Positions 32,486 to 41,162 of a DNA stretch of 41,162 nt are shown here, in pieces. Position 1 is the first letter of the stretch; each line of letters opens with the position of its first letter. The notes beneath the pieces were generated by a model, which saw only the letters and a program-made list of their open reading frames with translations, made no database searches and was not told the DNA's origin. This stretch comes from Phycisphaerae bacterium (GTDB lineage: Bacteria > Planctomycetota > Phycisphaerae > UBA1845), in assembly GCA_029260235.1 (NCBI GenBank), contig JAJDDP010000127.1, positions 1 to 41,162 on the forward strand, given 5' to 3'. The translations under genes and the position numbers were made by a program.

Positions 32486-33013
32486 TCAAAGTCGATCAAG
32501 CAGCGACTTGAGGAAGCCCTTATAGAGTGCCGGCGGCAACGATTCGAGGCCTGCCGGCGGAAGATCATCCATCATTAGCCTGGCGACTTCATTCTTGGCT
32601 TCGACCGCGCGCGGTTTAAGCTTCGACGCGATGACGTCAGTGACTTCCAGTTTCGAGGCGGCCATGGCGGTCACGAACTTGATCACCAGCCCTGTGACAT
32701 CAACGTCTTCTGCCGACTGGCCGGGACTGCTGTCAGGCATTGGTTTTTCGGGTTGTCGTTTTCCAGAGTCATTGGCCGGGGTACGTTCGCGGAGGAGTTG
32801 GGCCGCGGCCTTGCGGGCTTGGACGTCCATCTCGCGCTGCCGCTTCTCTTCTGCTTCATCCAGCGGGGCTATGCCGAGGGTTTCCAGGTCTTCCTCAGCC
32901 AACGGTACGTAGACTTCATTCTTGCAGCCCGGGCACTTGCCGTGTCGGCCTCCCGCGTCTCGCGGTGCACGAATCAGCTTGCCACAATGATCGCAATGGA
33001 ATTCGATGCCCAT
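32486..33013 (-). CDS. Zinc-ribbon hypothetical protein
   Basis: The 175-residue protein has an N-terminal zinc ribbon with CDHCGK (7-12) and KCPGCKN (27-33), then an acidic coiled region (about 40-95) and a helical C-terminal part (about 105-175). Zinc-ribbon starts like GIEFxCDHCGK are common in Planctomycetota proteins of unknown function. It lies 33 bases after der on the same strand, so it may be co-expressed with it. Confidence 0.72.
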   Translation of the reverse strand: MGIEFHCDHCGKLIRAPRDAGGRHGKCPGCKNEVYVPLAEEDLETLGIAPLDEAEEKRQREMDVQARKAAAQLLRERTPANDSGKRQPEKPMPDSSPGQSAEDVDVTGLVIKFVTAMAASKLEVTDVIASKLKPRAVEAKNEVARLMMDDLPPAGLESLPPALYKGFLKSLLDRL

Positions 33014-33046
33014 GGCGCTTCCTAACTAGTCAAGGGGTCCCTCTGA

Positions 33047-34369
33047 TCAGTCCTCGCTTCGTCTCGCACGGTAAATCAATCGTATGGGTATCTCTTCGAA
33101 AGGCAAGCGTTCGCGCAATCGACTCAGTAGAAACCGCTCGTAATCACTGCGGATCAAGCCTGGGCTATTGACGAACAGAACGATGCTAGGCGGGGCTGCT
33201 GATATTTGCGTGGCATAGTAGATCTTGGGCGATTTTCGACCACGCTTGGCCGACGGGCCTCGAAGGGCGAGGACGTCGGACAGTGCGGCGTTGAGCTTGC
33301 TTGTGGTGACCCGCTCGCGGGTCTGTTTGAACAGCGAAGAAGCGGTGTCGATGGCTGCGGTCACGTTGTGGGCGTCAATGGCCGTGGTGAACACGATCGG
33401 CGCGTAGTCAAGTTGATGGAGCGCCTCGTCGAAATAGTCGCCGAAATCTTCTGTGCTGGCCTGCGACTTGGCTAGGTCCCATTTGTTGACCACGATAACA
33501 CAGGGCTTGTATTCCTCGGTGATCAGTGAGCAGAGTTTCTTATCCACATCAGAGATTGGGGAGATCGCATCAACCATGAACAGCACGACGTCCGCCCGGC
33601 GGATCGACCGCTCAACCCGCGTGTAGCCGAAAAACTCAATCGAGTCAGCCATTCGACTCTTTTTTCGCACGCCGGCCGTATCGATGGCGACGAACGTCCG
33701 CCCGTCCCAATCGAAGCGAACGTCAACCGCGTCGCGCGTGGTGCCTGCGATCTCGCTGACGATCACCCGCTCTTCGCCCGCCAATGAGTTGATGAACGTG
33801 CTCTTGCCCACGTTGCGCCGACCCACTATAGCCACCTTCATCACTGGCTCAGTGGGCTTCTCTCCCATACTCTCACCAAGGCGATCTACGATGGCTTCTT
33901 CCAGTGCCGCTCGGCCCCGATAGTGCAAGGCGCTTATTTCAATGGGTTGACCGTAGCCAAGGCGCACGAACACAGCCGCTTCGGGCTCGAGCATTGGTTC
34001 GTCGACTTTGTTAACCAACAGGATGGTCCGCTCGGTGCGTCTCCTCAGCAGGCGAGCCACCTCGTGATCCAACGGCATGATCCCATCGCGGGCGTCGCAC
34101 ACAAAGAGAATCAAGCTGGCTTGTTCGATGGCGTAGTGGATCTGGCGCTCGACGTGATCACCCAAGTCGTCGTGATCGACAATGCCAAAACCACCCGTAT
34201 CCACCAGCTCGAAGTACTGATCATCGATTGAGCAGATCGTGCTGACACGATCGCGGGTCACCCCAGCCGTTGGCTCGATGATGCTGACCATCTGCCGCGA
34301 GAGGAAGGCTAGGAGCGAACTCTTGCCCACATTGGGGCGACCTACAATAGCGACTACGGGCAAAGCCAT
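33047..34369 (-). CDS. der: Ribosome-associated GTPase Der (EngA)
   Basis: The 440-residue protein has two tandem GTPase domains, each with GRxNVGKS (first at 10-17, second near 182), DTGG/DTAG and NKxD (NKVD, NKWD). The C-terminal KH-like domain ends near RLIYRARRSED. Der acts late in 50S assembly. Length and architecture are typical. No Shine-Dalgarno of note is seen at the start. Confidence 0.96.
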   Translation of the reverse strand: MALPVVAIVGRPNVGKSSLLAFLSRQMVSIIEPTAGVTRDRVSTICSIDDQYFELVDTGGFGIVDHDDLGDHVERQIHYAIEQASLILFVCDARDGIMPLDHEVARLLRRRTERTILLVNKVDEPMLEPEAAVFVRLGYGQPIEISALHYRGRAALEEAIVDRLGESMGEKPTEPVMKVAIVGRRNVGKSTFINSLAGEERVIVSEIAGTTRDAVDVRFDWDGRTFVAIDTAGVRKKSRMADSIEFFGYTRVERSIRRADVVLFMVDAISPISDVDKKLCSLITEEYKPCVIVVNKWDLAKSQASTEDFGDYFDEALHQLDYAPIVFTTAIDAHNVTAAIDTASSLFKQTRERVTTSKLNAALSDVLALRGPSAKRGRKSPKIYYATQISAAPPSIVLFVNSPGLIRSDYERFLLSRLRERLPFEEIPIRLIYRARRSED

Positions 34370-34467
34370 GGCTTACTGTTCCAATTCTAGGTAATGCAAA
34401 AGCACAGGTGATTCACTGATTGGGATCATCGAGGAAACCCCGATTGCCCACAAGAGGTGCGCTGCGA

Positions 34468-35535
34468 TTATGTAGGCCTATTCGTGGCCAAGCGATTCCA
34501 CGGAATCACCAATTCAACCCCTTTGGCGCTGCGAGTTCCTGCCGTTCGGCGAAATTCAATTTTACGGCCGATCAGCAGCGGCGCCATCGGCCAGGTGTGG
34601 CCAAAATCTTGGGATGCGATGATCGGCAGCGGAGAGTTGGCTGGGAGACTCATTTTCAGGCTGGCTAATACCTGCTTGATGTAGTCGCTCTCCCCATGAT
34701 GAAAGTCGCCGAGGAGGATACCGGCACAGTTAGCCAAGACGCCCGATAACTTGAGGTGGGCGATGAAGCGGTCAATTCGGTGGGGCGATTCGTTCACGTC
34801 TTCCAGGGCCAACCAGCGTCCTTTGCCAATGACGGATCGGGCATACGGTGTGCCGAGTAGGGACACCAGCACTGATAGCGTGCCTCCGGAAATTTTTGCA
34901 GGGGCACTACTTGGCATTTTTCCAGCCACCAGTTGGCCAACAATGCGGCGAGAGGATCCCCTGCCCTCGATCATGTTCACCGTGTCGGTAAAGAACTCGG
35001 CAAAATGTTTCATGAGTTCGGCGTTGGCCCACTGGCGAGACTCGCCCGGTTTGGTCATGCCCTTGGCGAGTCTGGCATAGCGAGATAACCCAGCGGGTAT
35101 GAAAGCAGGGCCCATGTCGTACCAGCAGACCGCCTTGGGATAGGCGGAGGCGATGTTGATCACCGTGGTGAGCTCGCTGAACCCGAACAAGGCTACCTTG
35201 CTTCGCCGCTGCCTCAGAACGCCGAAATCGATCCGCGGCAGGATGCGCGTCAGCCACGACCCGCCCCTAAGCGAGATGATGGCAGCCGTTTGATCATTGG
35301 CTAGCGCACGCTGAAAATTAGAGGCCCGGCTGACGTCATCATTTCGGCCCGCTTTCATCTCGTCTTCGCCCGCTTCGATCAATCGAGCGTTGCCGGTGAC
35401 GCGGTATCGGCCGCCCACAATGTCCTGGATCATCGAGATCAAATCTTTGGCAGAACCGCAGCCCAAGCGATGAAGAATACCGCGGCATGAACCGGCTATC
35501 GCTACTATGTGGATGGTACGCGTTCGTCTTTTCAT
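34468..35535 (-). CDS. LD-carboxypeptidase (S66)
   Basis: The 355-residue protein of the S66 family has SLRGGSW (about 88-94), the nucleophile Ser120 in LFGFSELT, a later Glu in LALEDVNE and His in GDFHHGES, in the expected order for the Ser-Glu-His triad. It would trim the terminal D-Ala from tetrapeptides during murein recycling. The usual GxSD reads FSE here. Its N-terminus lacks a signal peptide, so it is cytosolic, as expected. It is 41 bases downstream of queA. Confidence 0.85.
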   Translation of the reverse strand: MKRRTRTIHIVAIAGSCRGILHRLGCGSAKDLISMIQDIVGGRYRVTGNARLIEAGEDEMKAGRNDDVSRASNFQRALANDQTAAIISLRGGSWLTRILPRIDFGVLRQRRSKVALFGFSELTTVINIASAYPKAVCWYDMGPAFIPAGLSRYARLAKGMTKPGESRQWANAELMKHFAEFFTDTVNMIEGRGSSRRIVGQLVAGKMPSSAPAKISGGTLSVLVSLLGTPYARSVIGKGRWLALEDVNESPHRIDRFIAHLKLSGVLANCAGILLGDFHHGESDYIKQVLASLKMSLPANSPLPIIASQDFGHTWPMAPLLIGRKIEFRRTAGTRSAKGVELVIPWNRLATNRPT

Positions 35536-35576
35536 CGGGACAACCTAACGGCTAATCTCCATCTTGCGAAGCTTGA

Positions 35577-36641
35577 CTAAGCGATAAACATCGCGTCGCC
35601 ATAGCTAAAAAACCGGTACTCCTGCTCCACGGCGTGTTGATACGCTTTCTGGATGCGTTCTTCGCCGGCAAAGGCCATGACCAGTGCGAGCAGCGTGCTT
35701 CGCGGAAGGTGGAAGTTGGTCAAGAGGGCGTCTACCACAGCAAAACGATACGGCGGATAGCAGAACAGGTTCGTTTGGCCATTCCCTGAATTGACTAAGC
35801 CGTCGCTTGCCGCACAGGTCTCCAGCACGCGCAGCGACGTTGTGCCCACCGCGATCACCCGACCGCCGCGCTCACGGCAACCCGCGATGGCTTGAGCGGT
35901 GCGCTCTGGAAGCTCATACCGCTCGGTGTGCATGGTGTGCTGGCTTAGGTCGTCCACCTTGAGTGGAGCGAAAGTTCCCATGCCGACATGCAGCGTAGCG
36001 AAGGCGATGGAGACGCCTCGCTCCTGAATCTCGGAGAGCGTGGCTTCGTCAAAATGAAGCCCAGCAGTTGGCGCTGCCACCGCACCGGGTTGTTGGGCAA
36101 AAACAGTTTGATAGCGGCTGCGGTCCAGGTTTTGCTGCGCGCCGCTGTATTGTTTGTCGCGATGGATGTACGGTGGCAGGGGAGGCTGTCCTATCCGCTC
36201 AAGCACTTCTTCCGCCTTTGCCGGCGGCGAAATTTCCAACGACCAGCGGCCGCCGTCGCCGCGCCCTAGGGCCTTTGCCATGAAGCCCATTTGCTCTGGT
36301 TCTACGACTAGCTGTTCACCCTGCTTGACCCGACCGGCTCCACTGAGCAAAACCTCCCACACCCCGGGTGACGGCTCAGCCAGGAAGAGGCCTTCGATTC
36401 GTCCGCCGGTCTTGCGGCGCAGCCTAAACTTCGCCGGCACTACGCGCGTATCGTTGAGCACCAGCAGGTCGCCAGGATTCAACAGGCCTGGGAAATCGCC
36501 AAACGCGGCGTCATCCAGCCCGAGGCCGTTGCGCTCGACGAGCAGCAGCCGGGAAGAGGCCCGGCCGGGCAGCGGCTGCTGGGCAATCAGCTCGCTGGGC
36601 AGCTCGTAATCAAGCCGGTCAATTTCGAAGGATTCGTTCAT
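35577..36641 (-). CDS. queA: tRNA preQ1(34) S-adenosylmethionine ribosyltransferase-isomerase
   Basis: The 354-residue protein has typical QueA blocks: DRLDYELPSELIAQQPLPGR, LLVLNDTRVVPAKF, PTAGLHFDEA and GTTSLRVLE, then NFHLPRSTL. It adds the epoxycyclopentane ribosyl group to preQ1 at the wobble base of GUN tRNAs, from SAM. Full length; start at 36641. It heads the long minus-strand run. Confidence 0.95.
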   Translation of the reverse strand: MNESFEIDRLDYELPSELIAQQPLPGRASSRLLLVERNGLGLDDAAFGDFPGLLNPGDLLVLNDTRVVPAKFRLRRKTGGRIEGLFLAEPSPGVWEVLLSGAGRVKQGEQLVVEPEQMGFMAKALGRGDGGRWSLEISPPAKAEEVLERIGQPPLPPYIHRDKQYSGAQQNLDRSRYQTVFAQQPGAVAAPTAGLHFDEATLSEIQERGVSIAFATLHVGMGTFAPLKVDDLSQHTMHTERYELPERTAQAIAGCRERGGRVIAVGTTSLRVLETCAASDGLVNSGNGQTNLFCYPPYRFAVVDALLTNFHLPRSTLLALVMAFAGEERIQKAYQHAVEQEYRFFSYGDAMFIA

Positions 36642-36904
36642 AGCCCCGTATCATGTCATGGCCACTCCACGGTGGAAAGCGGCAGCGCGGTGTTGAGTCT
36701 CGGCAACATGACGGCCTCAGCGCCCTGCATGTGTCCGATAAGCCGCGCCGCATGGCAAGCCTAAAGTATTGCTATTAAGGCACTTGAAGATGTTCGGCGG
36801 AGTGGACCCACTCAAGGCAGGCCACGGCTTCTAGAATGCTAGTGGTAGGTTGGAGCTGGACATTTGGGGTGAATTGTAGCCCCATTCAGATCAGGGAAAG
36901 CAGC

Positions 36905-37273
36905 ATGCAGGTTTGGCCCGTAGGCATTTCGGCAAGCAACCTCGGCGTATATTGGCCGCTCTGGGATGTTGCGCTGCTCCGTCGCTATGGGCGTTCGAAC
37001 GCTGCCTACCGACTTCACTTCGCCGCCAATCAGTCGGGTTGCATCAGGACTTGCATGGAAGATCAGGGGCAGGTGTCCCAGCTTTTGGAGAAGGGGCATC
37101 TTCTATCCCTGATGACTGTCGATAGCCCCGTTCCGCTCGGCGACCCCGTGCCAGAGTTGGACATCAGCTGGCCATCCGATCAGCCGATCGAGAGGCCCGA
37201 GGTTATCACTGTCGAGCGGTTGGTCTATGAACCGCCGTTGGCCAACGGAAACTTCATCGACATCCTCTACTAA
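36905..37273 (+). CDS. Hypothetical protein
   Basis: The 122-residue protein from the ATG at 36905 has AGGGAAAG seven bases upstream. The frame is open from 36836 and could start earlier. It has no signal peptide, membrane segment or recognised domain; it has a Trp-rich start (QVWPVGISASNLGVYWPLWD) and an acidic Pro-rich C-terminus. I do not recognise it; coding is plausible because it sits tightly before the acyltransferase gene (30 bases). Confidence 0.45.
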   Translation: MQVWPVGISASNLGVYWPLWDVALLRRYGRSNAAYRLHFAANQSGCIRTCMEDQGQVSQLLEKGHLLSLMTVDSPVPLGDPVPELDISWPSDQPIERPEVITVERLVYEPPLANGNFIDILY

Positions 37274-37302
37274 GTTGGCTGCCTCGGGTGGCCCAACCTA
37301 CA

Positions 37303-38235
37303 ATGCCCGCCATGAAGAAGGGCACTGGATTCATTCCTTGGTTGGGCTACGCAGTAATGCGTGCAGCCATTTTTGTTCTTCATTGCTTCCCGGTCAATCT
37401 CAACTTGGTTACCGCCCGACTAGTGGGGCGAATCTGGTGGATGTTCGACGCCACCCACCGTGAGCGCGTGAGGGAGCATGTGCGGCTGGCACTAGCCAAG
37501 GAGTTGGACGAGCGAGAAATCGAGCGCATCTCCCGGCGGTCCATGCAGCACTTGGTCATGCTGGTCATCGAGATGATCTTCACACCCAGGTTAATCACCG
37601 ATGCCACTTGGCGACGCTATGTTCGGATCGGAGACATGCGCGAGACGCTCCGCGTGCTGCTTGAGGGCAAGGGTGTCATCCTGCTCACTGGGCACTATGG
37701 CAGCTGGGAATTAACAGGCCATCTTCTGGCACTGTTTGGTTTTGATGTCAAAGCCATCATGCGCCCGTTGGATAATGTGTACATCAACCGCTACCTAGTC
37801 CGCACTCGGAAGGCCGCCGGCCTTGAGCTGATCGACAAGAAAGGGGCTATGGACTCTTCCGAGGAGCTCCTGCAGAACGGATCAGCCATCGGCTTTATCG
37901 CAGATCAGGATGCAGGCCGGAAGGGCGTATTCGTCGACTTCTTCGGCGTTGCTGCTTCGACCTATAAGTCGATCGCTCTCTTGGCCATGCAGTCGGAGGT
38001 ACCCATCATCGTCGGCTATGCCCGTCGATTGGGCGATCGGTTCGAGTATGAACTGGGCGTCGAACGAATCATCCACCCTGCTGAATGGCAAGCCGTGGAT
38101 GACCCCATGCGCTGGATTACCCAAGAATACACCGCAGCACTAGAAGCCTCGATTCGGCGGGATCTGACCCAATACCTCTGGATCCACCGCCGCTGGAAAT
38201 CCCGCCCCAAAGTTCGCCGACGTGCAAAGGGCTAA
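37303..38235 (+). CDS. LpxL/HtrB-type lysophospholipid acyltransferase
   Basis: The protein has 310 residues. An N-terminal membrane anchor region (about 12-45) is followed by the acyltransferase motif HYGSWE (His131, Glu136, the HxxxxE form of lipid A late acyltransferases). IRPLDN-type and GFIADQDAGRKGVFVDFFG blocks follow, and the C-terminus has a basic WxxRRWKSRP. It should transfer an acyl chain to a lipid A precursor or related lipid. The start codon is uncertain (GTG 37288, ATG 37303 or 37312). Confidence 0.85.
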   Translation: MPAMKKGTGFIPWLGYAVMRAAIFVLHCFPVNLNLVTARLVGRIWWMFDATHRERVREHVRLALAKELDEREIERISRRSMQHLVMLVIEMIFTPRLITDATWRRYVRIGDMRETLRVLLEGKGVILLTGHYGSWELTGHLLALFGFDVKAIMRPLDNVYINRYLVRTRKAAGLELIDKKGAMDSSEELLQNGSAIGFIADQDAGRKGVFVDFFGVAASTYKSIALLAMQSEVPIIVGYARRLGDRFEYELGVERIIHPAEWQAVDDPMRWITQEYTAALEASIRRDLTQYLWIHRRWKSRPKVRRRAKG

Positions 38236-38431
38236 GTGCCACTCGGGCGTGGGCCTGCAACGAGTGAGAACACCCAATCCCCAACGAAGCCCGCCAAGGT
38301 GGTCTCCCCGAATATCCAGCAATTCCGCAAGAATGATCAAGCTGTCAGAAGAGGCCTGGGTTATTCTGTTCATGTGATTGGCGACGACGCTGCGCCAAGT
38401 ATTCTCGTGATCCGGAATGCGAGCCTCGAAG

Positions 38432-39505
38432 ATGAAAATAAAAATCGTCCTTGCCTTGATCCTCTTGCTCGTAGCAGCGGCTGGCTGGTTTTACTATCAG
38501 ATGGGCAATCCTCTGTACAAGCCGAGCATGGTTCGCGATGCCTTTGCTTCGGCAGGCGTTCTCTTGCCTCCTACGCCGGCTGGCGACGATAGCACCTGGC
38601 TGGTCGAGCCTGGGATCAGCCTGCACTATTTTCAGAAGGGCACGGGTCACGATGTGCTCGTTGTCCACGGCGGGCCTGGTTATCCATTCACCGAGCCGAT
38701 CCCGGCGCTCGATCCCTTAACCGACCGCTATCGCTTCAGCTACTACGACCAACGCGGCTGCGGACGCTCCACCAAACCGGTAGACAGATTTTCGTCCTCG
38801 AACTTCTACAAGAACCTCATAACCCTAAACAAGCAGCTGGGTCTCCAAGCCCAGATCGCCGACATTGAACGCATTCGGCTTATCACCGGGCAAGACAAGC
38901 TGACCATCATGGGCCATTCTTTCGGCGCTTTGATCGTGGCTATGTACGCGGCTGAATTCCCCGACCGCGTTCACGCTCTGATCCTCAATGCGCCGGCTGA
39001 CGTCCTACTGTTTCCAGTGGCAGACGGCGGCATCTTCGCACGGATTCACGACCGCTTGCCCGAGAGGTTTCGCGCCGACTACGCACAATTTCAATCTCAA
39101 TACCTCAACTTCAAAGACATCTTCACCAAGAGCGAGAAAGATCTTCAGCGACTCAATGCCCAATTCGCCGGATACTATCTCACCGCAGTCGGCACGCTGT
39201 CAGACCCAGCCGCCGCGATGGATTGGAACCTGGCTGGCCAACCCGGCTGGATGGTTCAGGCCATGTATCTTGCGATGGGCAAGCGCCACGACTACCGCGA
39301 AGCGCTCAAGTCAGTGACAGCGCCCGTCCTTGTTCTCCACGGAGCAGAGGACATGCAGCCCGAGTCGGCAAGCCGGGCCTACGCAGAGCTTTTCCCAAAC
39401 GCCGAGTTCCACACCGTGCCAAACGCGGGCCACCAGAGTTTCGAGCAAAACCCCGAAATCTTCGCAGAGCTGACCACTTCATTTCTTGATAAGCATGCTA
39501 AGTGA
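38432..39505 (+). CDS. Membrane-anchored alpha/beta hydrolase
   Basis: The protein has 357 residues. An N-terminal membrane anchor (about 5-23) is followed by an alpha/beta hydrolase core: oxyanion loop HGGPG (79-83), YYDQRGCGRS, nucleophile Ser163 in GHSFGA, acid in GAEDMQP, and His near NAGHQSF. The pattern resembles prolyl-aminopeptidase-like hydrolases, but substrate is unknown. The ATG at 38432 was chosen; 38417 is also in frame. Confidence 0.82.
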   Translation: MKIKIVLALILLLVAAAGWFYYQMGNPLYKPSMVRDAFASAGVLLPPTPAGDDSTWLVEPGISLHYFQKGTGHDVLVVHGGPGYPFTEPIPALDPLTDRYRFSYYDQRGCGRSTKPVDRFSSSNFYKNLITLNKQLGLQAQIADIERIRLITGQDKLTIMGHSFGALIVAMYAAEFPDRVHALILNAPADVLLFPVADGGIFARIHDRLPERFRADYAQFQSQYLNFKDIFTKSEKDLQRLNAQFAGYYLTAVGTLSDPAAAMDWNLAGQPGWMVQAMYLAMGKRHDYREALKSVTAPVLVLHGAEDMQPESASRAYAELFPNAEFHTVPNAGHQSFEQNPEIFAELTTSFLDKHAK

Positions 39506-39827
39506 TCCGCCAACGGGCTTTGATCCCAAATTGTGCAAAACAAAGTTCAGTTGCCTGATCCCCTGCGACGATGGTACCCCAGAGGCTAGATTATCTAGCC
39601 TAAGAGCACCGCCGAGGCGGGTGGCCGGGGCCAATCGGGGGCGTAGTGATGGCCTTGTGGCGCCAGAATTTGATTGACATATCATTCCACCGCTCGTAGG
39701 ATGCCCCAGAGTGGGCCTTGTGGGGTAACCCCAAGAGCCTATGTTGCAGCCAGGCATTGATGTTTTTGGCAGATGCACCGCGCGTTTGACACGTCCCGCC
39801 TGTAGAAATCTCAGAAAGTATTATTGT
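39506..39827. other. Intergenic region with one hairpin
   Basis: No gene seen. AGGCTAGA-TTA-TCTAGCCT (39583-39601) is a perfect 8-bp hairpin without a T-run, perhaps a weak terminator or mRNA-stabilising element after the hydrolase gene. The rest is unremarkable. Confidence 0.5.
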
Positions 39828-41141
39828 ATGAATTTTGAAGACTTGCGGCTGAAGAAGCCGCTTTTGGATGCGGTTCGTACCGCTGGCTACCAAACCCCTA
39901 CGCCAATCCAGGCCCAGGTAATCCCCCTTATCCTCGACAGAAAAGACGTCTTGGGTTGTGCTCAGACAGGCACGGGGAAGACGGCCGCTTTTGCGCTGCC
40001 GATTTTGCAGTGCCTGAGCAGACCCAATGGACCAGGCCGCAAAGAGAGCAGGCGACCAAGGGCCCGAAATATTCGCGCCCTAGTATTGGCCCCGACTCGT
40101 GAGCTGGCCCAGCAGATTTCGGACAGTTTCTTGAATTACGGCCGTCACAGCGGATTGAAGCACTCTGTTGTCTACGGAGGCGTCAACAAGAATCCGCAGA
40201 CTCGAACGTTGCGCGCCGGCGTCGATATTCTCGTAGCTACGCCAGGCCGACTGCTGGACCACATGTCCGACGGCACCGTCCGGCTTGACTCGATCGAAAT
40301 GCTTGTGCTCGATGAAGCGGATCGTATGTTGGACATGGGTTTCCTGCCGGACATCCGTCGGATTCTGGCAAAGGTCCCAAAGCGTCGGCAGACGTTGCTC
40401 TTCTCAGCCACGATGCCGTCCGCAATTCGAACCCTGGCTGAGGACATTTTGACCCAACCAGAGTCGGTAGAAGTGGCCCGCGTTTCCTCGGTAGCACCGA
40501 GTATTGCGCACTGGGCTTACCGGGTTGAGAAGAAAGAGAAGTCCGCGCTGCTCTGCACCGTTCTGGAGCACACGTCGTTCTCGAGGGCGTTGATCTTTAC
40601 CCGCACCAAGCACGGCGCCGACAAGGTCGTTCGCAATTTGATGCGTGCCGGGGTCTCAGCCGCTGCGATTCATGGCAACAAGAGCCAGAACGCCCGCACC
40701 CGGGCATTGGCTGGATTCCGAGCAGGCAAGACAGCCGTTCTCGTAGCGACCGACATAGCAGCCCGAGGGTTGGACATCGATGACATCTCTCACGTCATCA
40801 ACTACGACCTGACCACCGAGCCGGAAACCTATGTTCATCGCACAGGTAGGACTGGCCGGGCTGGGTCAAGCGGGACGGCCCTCTCCTTTGTTAGCAGCGA
40901 AGACCACGACAGCTTGCGAGCCATCGAACGTTTGATTCGCACACCACTACAAGCGGCAGCGCTTCTTCCAGGATACGTCCCTTCAGAGGTGGCTGCTGTC
41001 CCAAGCAGCACGAACATCAATACGCGCAAACCTTCCAGCGGCAAGAGTTCCACCAGCAGGTATCGCCGGGGTCCAGCGACTAAGAATGGCTCTCGACGCC
41101 GTACCGAAAAGGGCAGACGCGCAACCCGCGCCGCTGTCTAA
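39828..41141 (+). CDS. rhlE: RhlE-like DEAD-box RNA helicase
   Basis: The protein has 437 residues. The Q motif begins near PTPIQ; motif I is AQTGTGKT, motif Ia PTRELAQQ, DEAD in VLDEADRML, motif III SAT. The helicase C-terminal half has VATDIAARGLDI and HRTGRTGRAG. A basic, Ser/Lys-rich tail (about 390-437) probably binds RNA. The start at 39828 follows the family N-terminus (NFEDL) better than the open frame further upstream. Confidence 0.92.
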   Translation: MNFEDLRLKKPLLDAVRTAGYQTPTPIQAQVIPLILDRKDVLGCAQTGTGKTAAFALPILQCLSRPNGPGRKESRRPRARNIRALVLAPTRELAQQISDSFLNYGRHSGLKHSVVYGGVNKNPQTRTLRAGVDILVATPGRLLDHMSDGTVRLDSIEMLVLDEADRMLDMGFLPDIRRILAKVPKRRQTLLFSATMPSAIRTLAEDILTQPESVEVARVSSVAPSIAHWAYRVEKKEKSALLCTVLEHTSFSRALIFTRTKHGADKVVRNLMRAGVSAAAIHGNKSQNARTRALAGFRAGKTAVLVATDIAARGLDIDDISHVINYDLTTEPETYVHRTGRTGRAGSSGTALSFVSSEDHDSLRAIERLIRTPLQAAALLPGYVPSEVAAVPSSTNINTRKPSSGKSSTSRYRRGPATKNGSRRRTEKGRRATRAAV

Positions 41142-41162
41142 CCAGCGGGGGTCGGATTCGGT

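Overview
The window most resembles a member of the Planctomycetota, possibly Phycisphaerae-like. The evidence is secreted proteins with Asp-Cys-Asn-x-Asn-Gly-x-Pro-Asp-Glu-Cys-Asp repeats and a dockerin-like tail, a DUF1570 lipoprotein, a zinc-ribbon protein of planctomycete style, and generally weak Shine-Dalgarno sites outside the left island. No 16S or marker phylogeny is available here, so this is inference from gene style.

Left part (1-8459): an 8.26-kb accessory island bounded by two identical 40-bp direct repeats. Each repeat is the 5' half of a minus-strand tRNA-Gly(CCC) gene, broken just after the anticodon loop. The right copy still has a good sigma70 promoter in front of it. Just inside the repeats, the motif GCTCTACT recurs five times, in inverted pairs, like the arm-type sites of a tyrosine-recombinase attP. 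No recombinase lies inside. The cargo is entirely on the minus strand and forms two regulator-led modules. The first is marR - NmrA-type oxidoreductase - membrane protein - methyltransferase, with an identical TTGTATATACAA palindrome at marR and at the NmrA gene. The second is tetR - AhpD-like - DsrE - YHS - SDR - NTF2-like - flavin-binding protein, with three related TetR-type operators. The likely theme is electrophile, quinone or oxidative stress. A second, different inverted repeat lies left of the left half-tRNA, suggesting that another element abuts this one.

Middle (8460-11330): a secreted dockerin-like protein, then decayed DNA. An N-terminal relic of a probable tyrosine recombinase runs head-on into a truncated, stop-interrupted FtsX/MacB-type permease.

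Arsenic region (11342-17350): two minus-strand units, each led by an ArsR repressor. One is arsR-acr3-small Cys-rich secreted protein. The other is arsR-permease (DUF318/ArsP type)-DGC protein-thioredoxin-arsF-arsG, which resembles systems for aromatic organoarsenicals. Both arsR genes have recognisable promoters, and the second shares a 16/19 operator with the permease gene.

Right part (17576-41141): ordinary chromosomal genes. These are a ClpC N-domain-only protein, SppA, DinB, a TlpA-TIGR03435 fusion, an aldehyde dehydrogenase, a TolC-like lipoprotein, a sirtuin, a seven-repeat FG-GAP/VCBS protein, a YkgJ protein, thioredoxin reductase and a DUF1570 protein. They are followed by a long minus-strand run (queA, LD-carboxypeptidase, der, zinc-ribbon protein, CYTH, cytochrome c) and plus-strand genes for an acyltransferase, an alpha/beta hydrolase and a RhlE-like helicase. 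A 42-bp tandem repeat of REP-like appearance sits beside trxB.
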